A stretch of 34,553 nt of DNA from Deltaproteobacteria bacterium (GTDB lineage Bacteria; Myxococcota_A; Polyangia; Fen-1088), in assembly GCA_016935975.1 (NCBI GenBank), contig JAFGPX010000008.1:1-34553 (forward strand), in the 5' to 3' direction. Made by a program: the position numbers and the translations under genes. The notes under the pieces were generated by a model, which was given only the letters and a program-made list of their open reading frames with translations, was not told where the DNA came from and ran no database searches. Below are positions 33,150-34,553 of the stretch, piece after piece (position 1 is the stretch's first letter; every line of letters starts with the position of its first letter).

Positions 33150-33553
33150 TTGTTCCTTTCTGCCCAATCGCTGGGCACTGCTTGCGGACACCCAGAACAC
33201 GAAGCCCACCGTTTGGCCAGCCTCATGTGACGTCATGGCTGGCTTCTGGATCCCTTCATAACTAGCGCCGAACCCGCCGCGAGCGCAAGCAGCTCTTCGC
33301 GCGTCTACGAAGCCGTCGCTGCCGCATCGCCCAATGCCGGTTCTCCGATGGCACACTGGCGCTGCTGCAAGTACTGACGGCGCGCTGCTGCCGTATCCGC
33401 AGCGACCGGGCGAGGAGGCATCATTGGTCGCTTTCGGCCGAGGCGATGGGCACGTCTCGCCGTCCGTTGCTTTCAGCCATGTGGGGCTCGGAGTCACCAC
33501 GCTCGCCGGGCGTGCGCCAGCCGACGGGGTCTTGGTGTACTCTGAAGGATACG
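33150..33553. promoter_or_regulatory. Divergent control region of mdh and the small secreted-protein gene
   Basis: These 404 bases hold no supported gene; short frames here lack protein-like composition. It must contain the mdh promoter on the minus strand and that of the downstream plus-strand gene. The most striking element is the inverted repeat at 33216-33243. A gaagga Shine-Dalgarno near the right end serves the 33554 start. Confidence 0.4.
33216..33243. promoter_or_regulatory. Inverted repeat upstream of mdh, candidate operator
   Basis: Perfect 7-bp arms gccagcc (33216-33222) and ggctggc (33237-33243) flank a 14-base centre containing the palindrome tgacgtca (33228-33235). It lies 67 bases upstream of the mdh start, a usual operator distance. 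The inner palindrome is not exactly centred on the outer arms. Confidence 0.4.
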
Positions 33554-34189
33554 ATGTGCGGTATCAGGCAATCCCCGGTGGGCCGGTGGGGCCGGGTTTG
33601 GTTGCACGGCTTCATCGTGCTCGCTTTGCTGTCGCTGCTGCAACCGCTCGCCGCCGGCGAAACTCGCCAGGCAGCGGAGCCAGCCAAGTCCGCAGGCGCA
33701 GTGCCCGACGGCAGCGCCGCGCGCTCGGCGGGCGAAGCTGCGCAAGCGCCCGGCGAAGACCACAAGGCCAAGAAGAAGATTCCGCGGAAGCTGCTTCGGC
33801 GTTTGCTCGGTTGCTGGCAGCTCGACGGCCAGGAGCGCTGGATCATCTCGCGTCTCGATGCCAACGGCGCACAGGTCGTGACCAAGCTGCTGAAACGCAC
33901 CGCCCATCCTACGCTGCCCGACCAGGCCAATCGTGTGGCCGTGCCGTCGACGCTGATGTACGACGCTCGCCAAGGTAACTTCGGATTCGCGACCGCGGCT
34001 CGTCTCCATCCGGCGCTCGTGATGTTCAAGGCGTCAGGCTCCACCCTGGAAGCTAGCTTCTACGCCAAGCGTACCCCCAAGGATCGCTATGCACCCACGG
34101 GGCACACCGCGACCCTGCAACGGTGCAAGGCCCGGGTGCGCCCGCGCTCGTCACGCGCGCGGCCGACGTCGCCCCCGCGTCTTGATTGA
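33554..34189 (+). CDS. Small secreted protein of unknown function
   Basis: 211 residues from ATG 33554 with gaagga 5 bases upstream; a frame 36 codons longer has no RBS. A signal peptide is present (GRVWLHGFIVLALLSLLQPLAAGE). A polar Ala/Lys-rich stretch follows (about 38-75, with KAKKKIPRKLLRRLLG). The compact domain has GCWQLDGQERWIISRLDANG, VAVPSTLMYDARQGNFGF and SGSTLEASFYAKRTP, a lipocalin-like pattern of short strands. A basic Arg/Pro-rich tail ends the protein. I recognise no family. It is monocistronic as far as visible. Confidence 0.6.
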   Translation: MCGIRQSPVGRWGRVWLHGFIVLALLSLLQPLAAGETRQAAEPAKSAGAVPDGSAARSAGEAAQAPGEDHKAKKKIPRKLLRRLLGCWQLDGQERWIISRLDANGAQVVTKLLKRTAHPTLPDQANRVAVPSTLMYDARQGNFGFATAARLHPALVMFKASGSTLEASFYAKRTPKDRYAPTGHTATLQRCKARVRPRSSRARPTSPPRLD

Positions 34190-34553
34190 AGGCGTCCAGC
34201 CAGCGCTCCGGGGCTGGAGTCGCCGCGCTGGCCGAGGATTCTCGGGCCGGGAACTTGGAGCGGCGAGATGAAGCTCCAGGTCTGTCTTTTCGAGACTGCG
34301 CGCAGTCGATTGTCCAACGGGGCCTTTCCCGAAAGGGGTCAGTCGCCTTGGTTGTTGTCAGACTCCGCCTTGCGCGTACCGCCGACGAACTCGCTCTCGC
34401 CTACTCCCTCGGGAGCCGCGACCCGCGGGCCAGCCCTGCGGGCTGGCTGCTGTTATACAACGCGCTCTAGCTACGGCTTGTCGGGAAATTCGGGTAGTTG
34501 AGTCGCTCGGCGTGACCGGCCGGACCAGTCCGCTTGGTCAGGCCGACGATCGC
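34190..34553. other. Right-end stretch without a supported gene
   Basis: Short plus-strand frames (34186-34470, 34268-34501) have no signal peptide, domain or codon pattern that supports a gene. The stretch contains a terminator-like hairpin and possibly the upstream part of a gene beyond the window. Confidence 0.4.
34429..34447 (+). terminator. GC-rich hairpin, terminator-like
   Basis: A perfect 8-bp stem gccagccc/gggctggc with a 3-base loop (tgc) is followed by tgctgttata, not a clean T-tract. It lies 240 bases past the small secreted-protein gene, so it may end that transcript or belong to the next gene. Confidence 0.4.

Noticed and set aside
34186-34501. Small plus-strand genes at the right end
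   Set aside because: Two overlapping frames without codon bias, RBS or known motif.

Overview
The window looks like chromosomal DNA of a large-genome myxobacterium (Myxococcota, probably Polyangiales/Sorangium-like). The basis is very high G+C, secreted proteins with long Gly/Ser/Thr 'TGG' linkers, a MYXO-CTERM-type C-terminal sorting signal on a glycosidase, many lipoproteins, several ECF sigma factor modules and a Pkn-type Ser/Thr kinase. No rRNA, tRNA, CRISPR array or transposase was recognised.

Bases 1-21100 are an accessory region of plant-polysaccharide enzymes and surface-signalling modules. In order: a 5'-truncated GH54 arabinofuranosidase; a TMTC-like membrane protein with TPRs; an ECF sigma/membrane-partner pair (module A) followed by a GH39+CBM6 enzyme and a GH30 lipoprotein; an Omp85/BamA-like barrel; decayed minus-strand remains of a FecR-type protein and its neighbour; a deleted GH39 copy; module B (envelope protein, ECF sigma, membrane partner); a convergent CE3-type esterase lipoprotein; and module C (envelope protein, ECF sigma, membrane partner) followed by an alpha/beta-hydrolase lipoprotein. 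In all three modules the sigma gene and its partner overlap by ATGA. Modules A and B are close paralogues with 205-residue sigma factors and equivalent GTG starts. My reading is that these are parallel surface-sensing switches controlling secreted hydrolases for arabinoxylan-like polymers; the control is inferred, not shown.

Bases 21380-34553 are more ordinary. On the minus strand lie a predicted DNA-binding-type membrane protein, a gingipain-like C25 lipoprotein, and a secreted protein-trpB-trpA set joined by start/stop overlaps. A Ser/Thr kinase is divergent from that set. Then come mdh, rnr and an SCP2-like gene on the minus strand, and a small secreted protein divergent from mdh. Intergenic hairpin repeats lie after trpA, after the kinase and after the SCP2-like gene.

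Decay is concentrated between 11390 and 13434: a FecR gene with an apparent insertion, an in-frame stop and a frameshift; a truncated neighbour; and an internally deleted GH39 copy that ends just before the catalytic Glu. This suggests that sigma/hydrolase cassettes were duplicated, inverted and eroded here.
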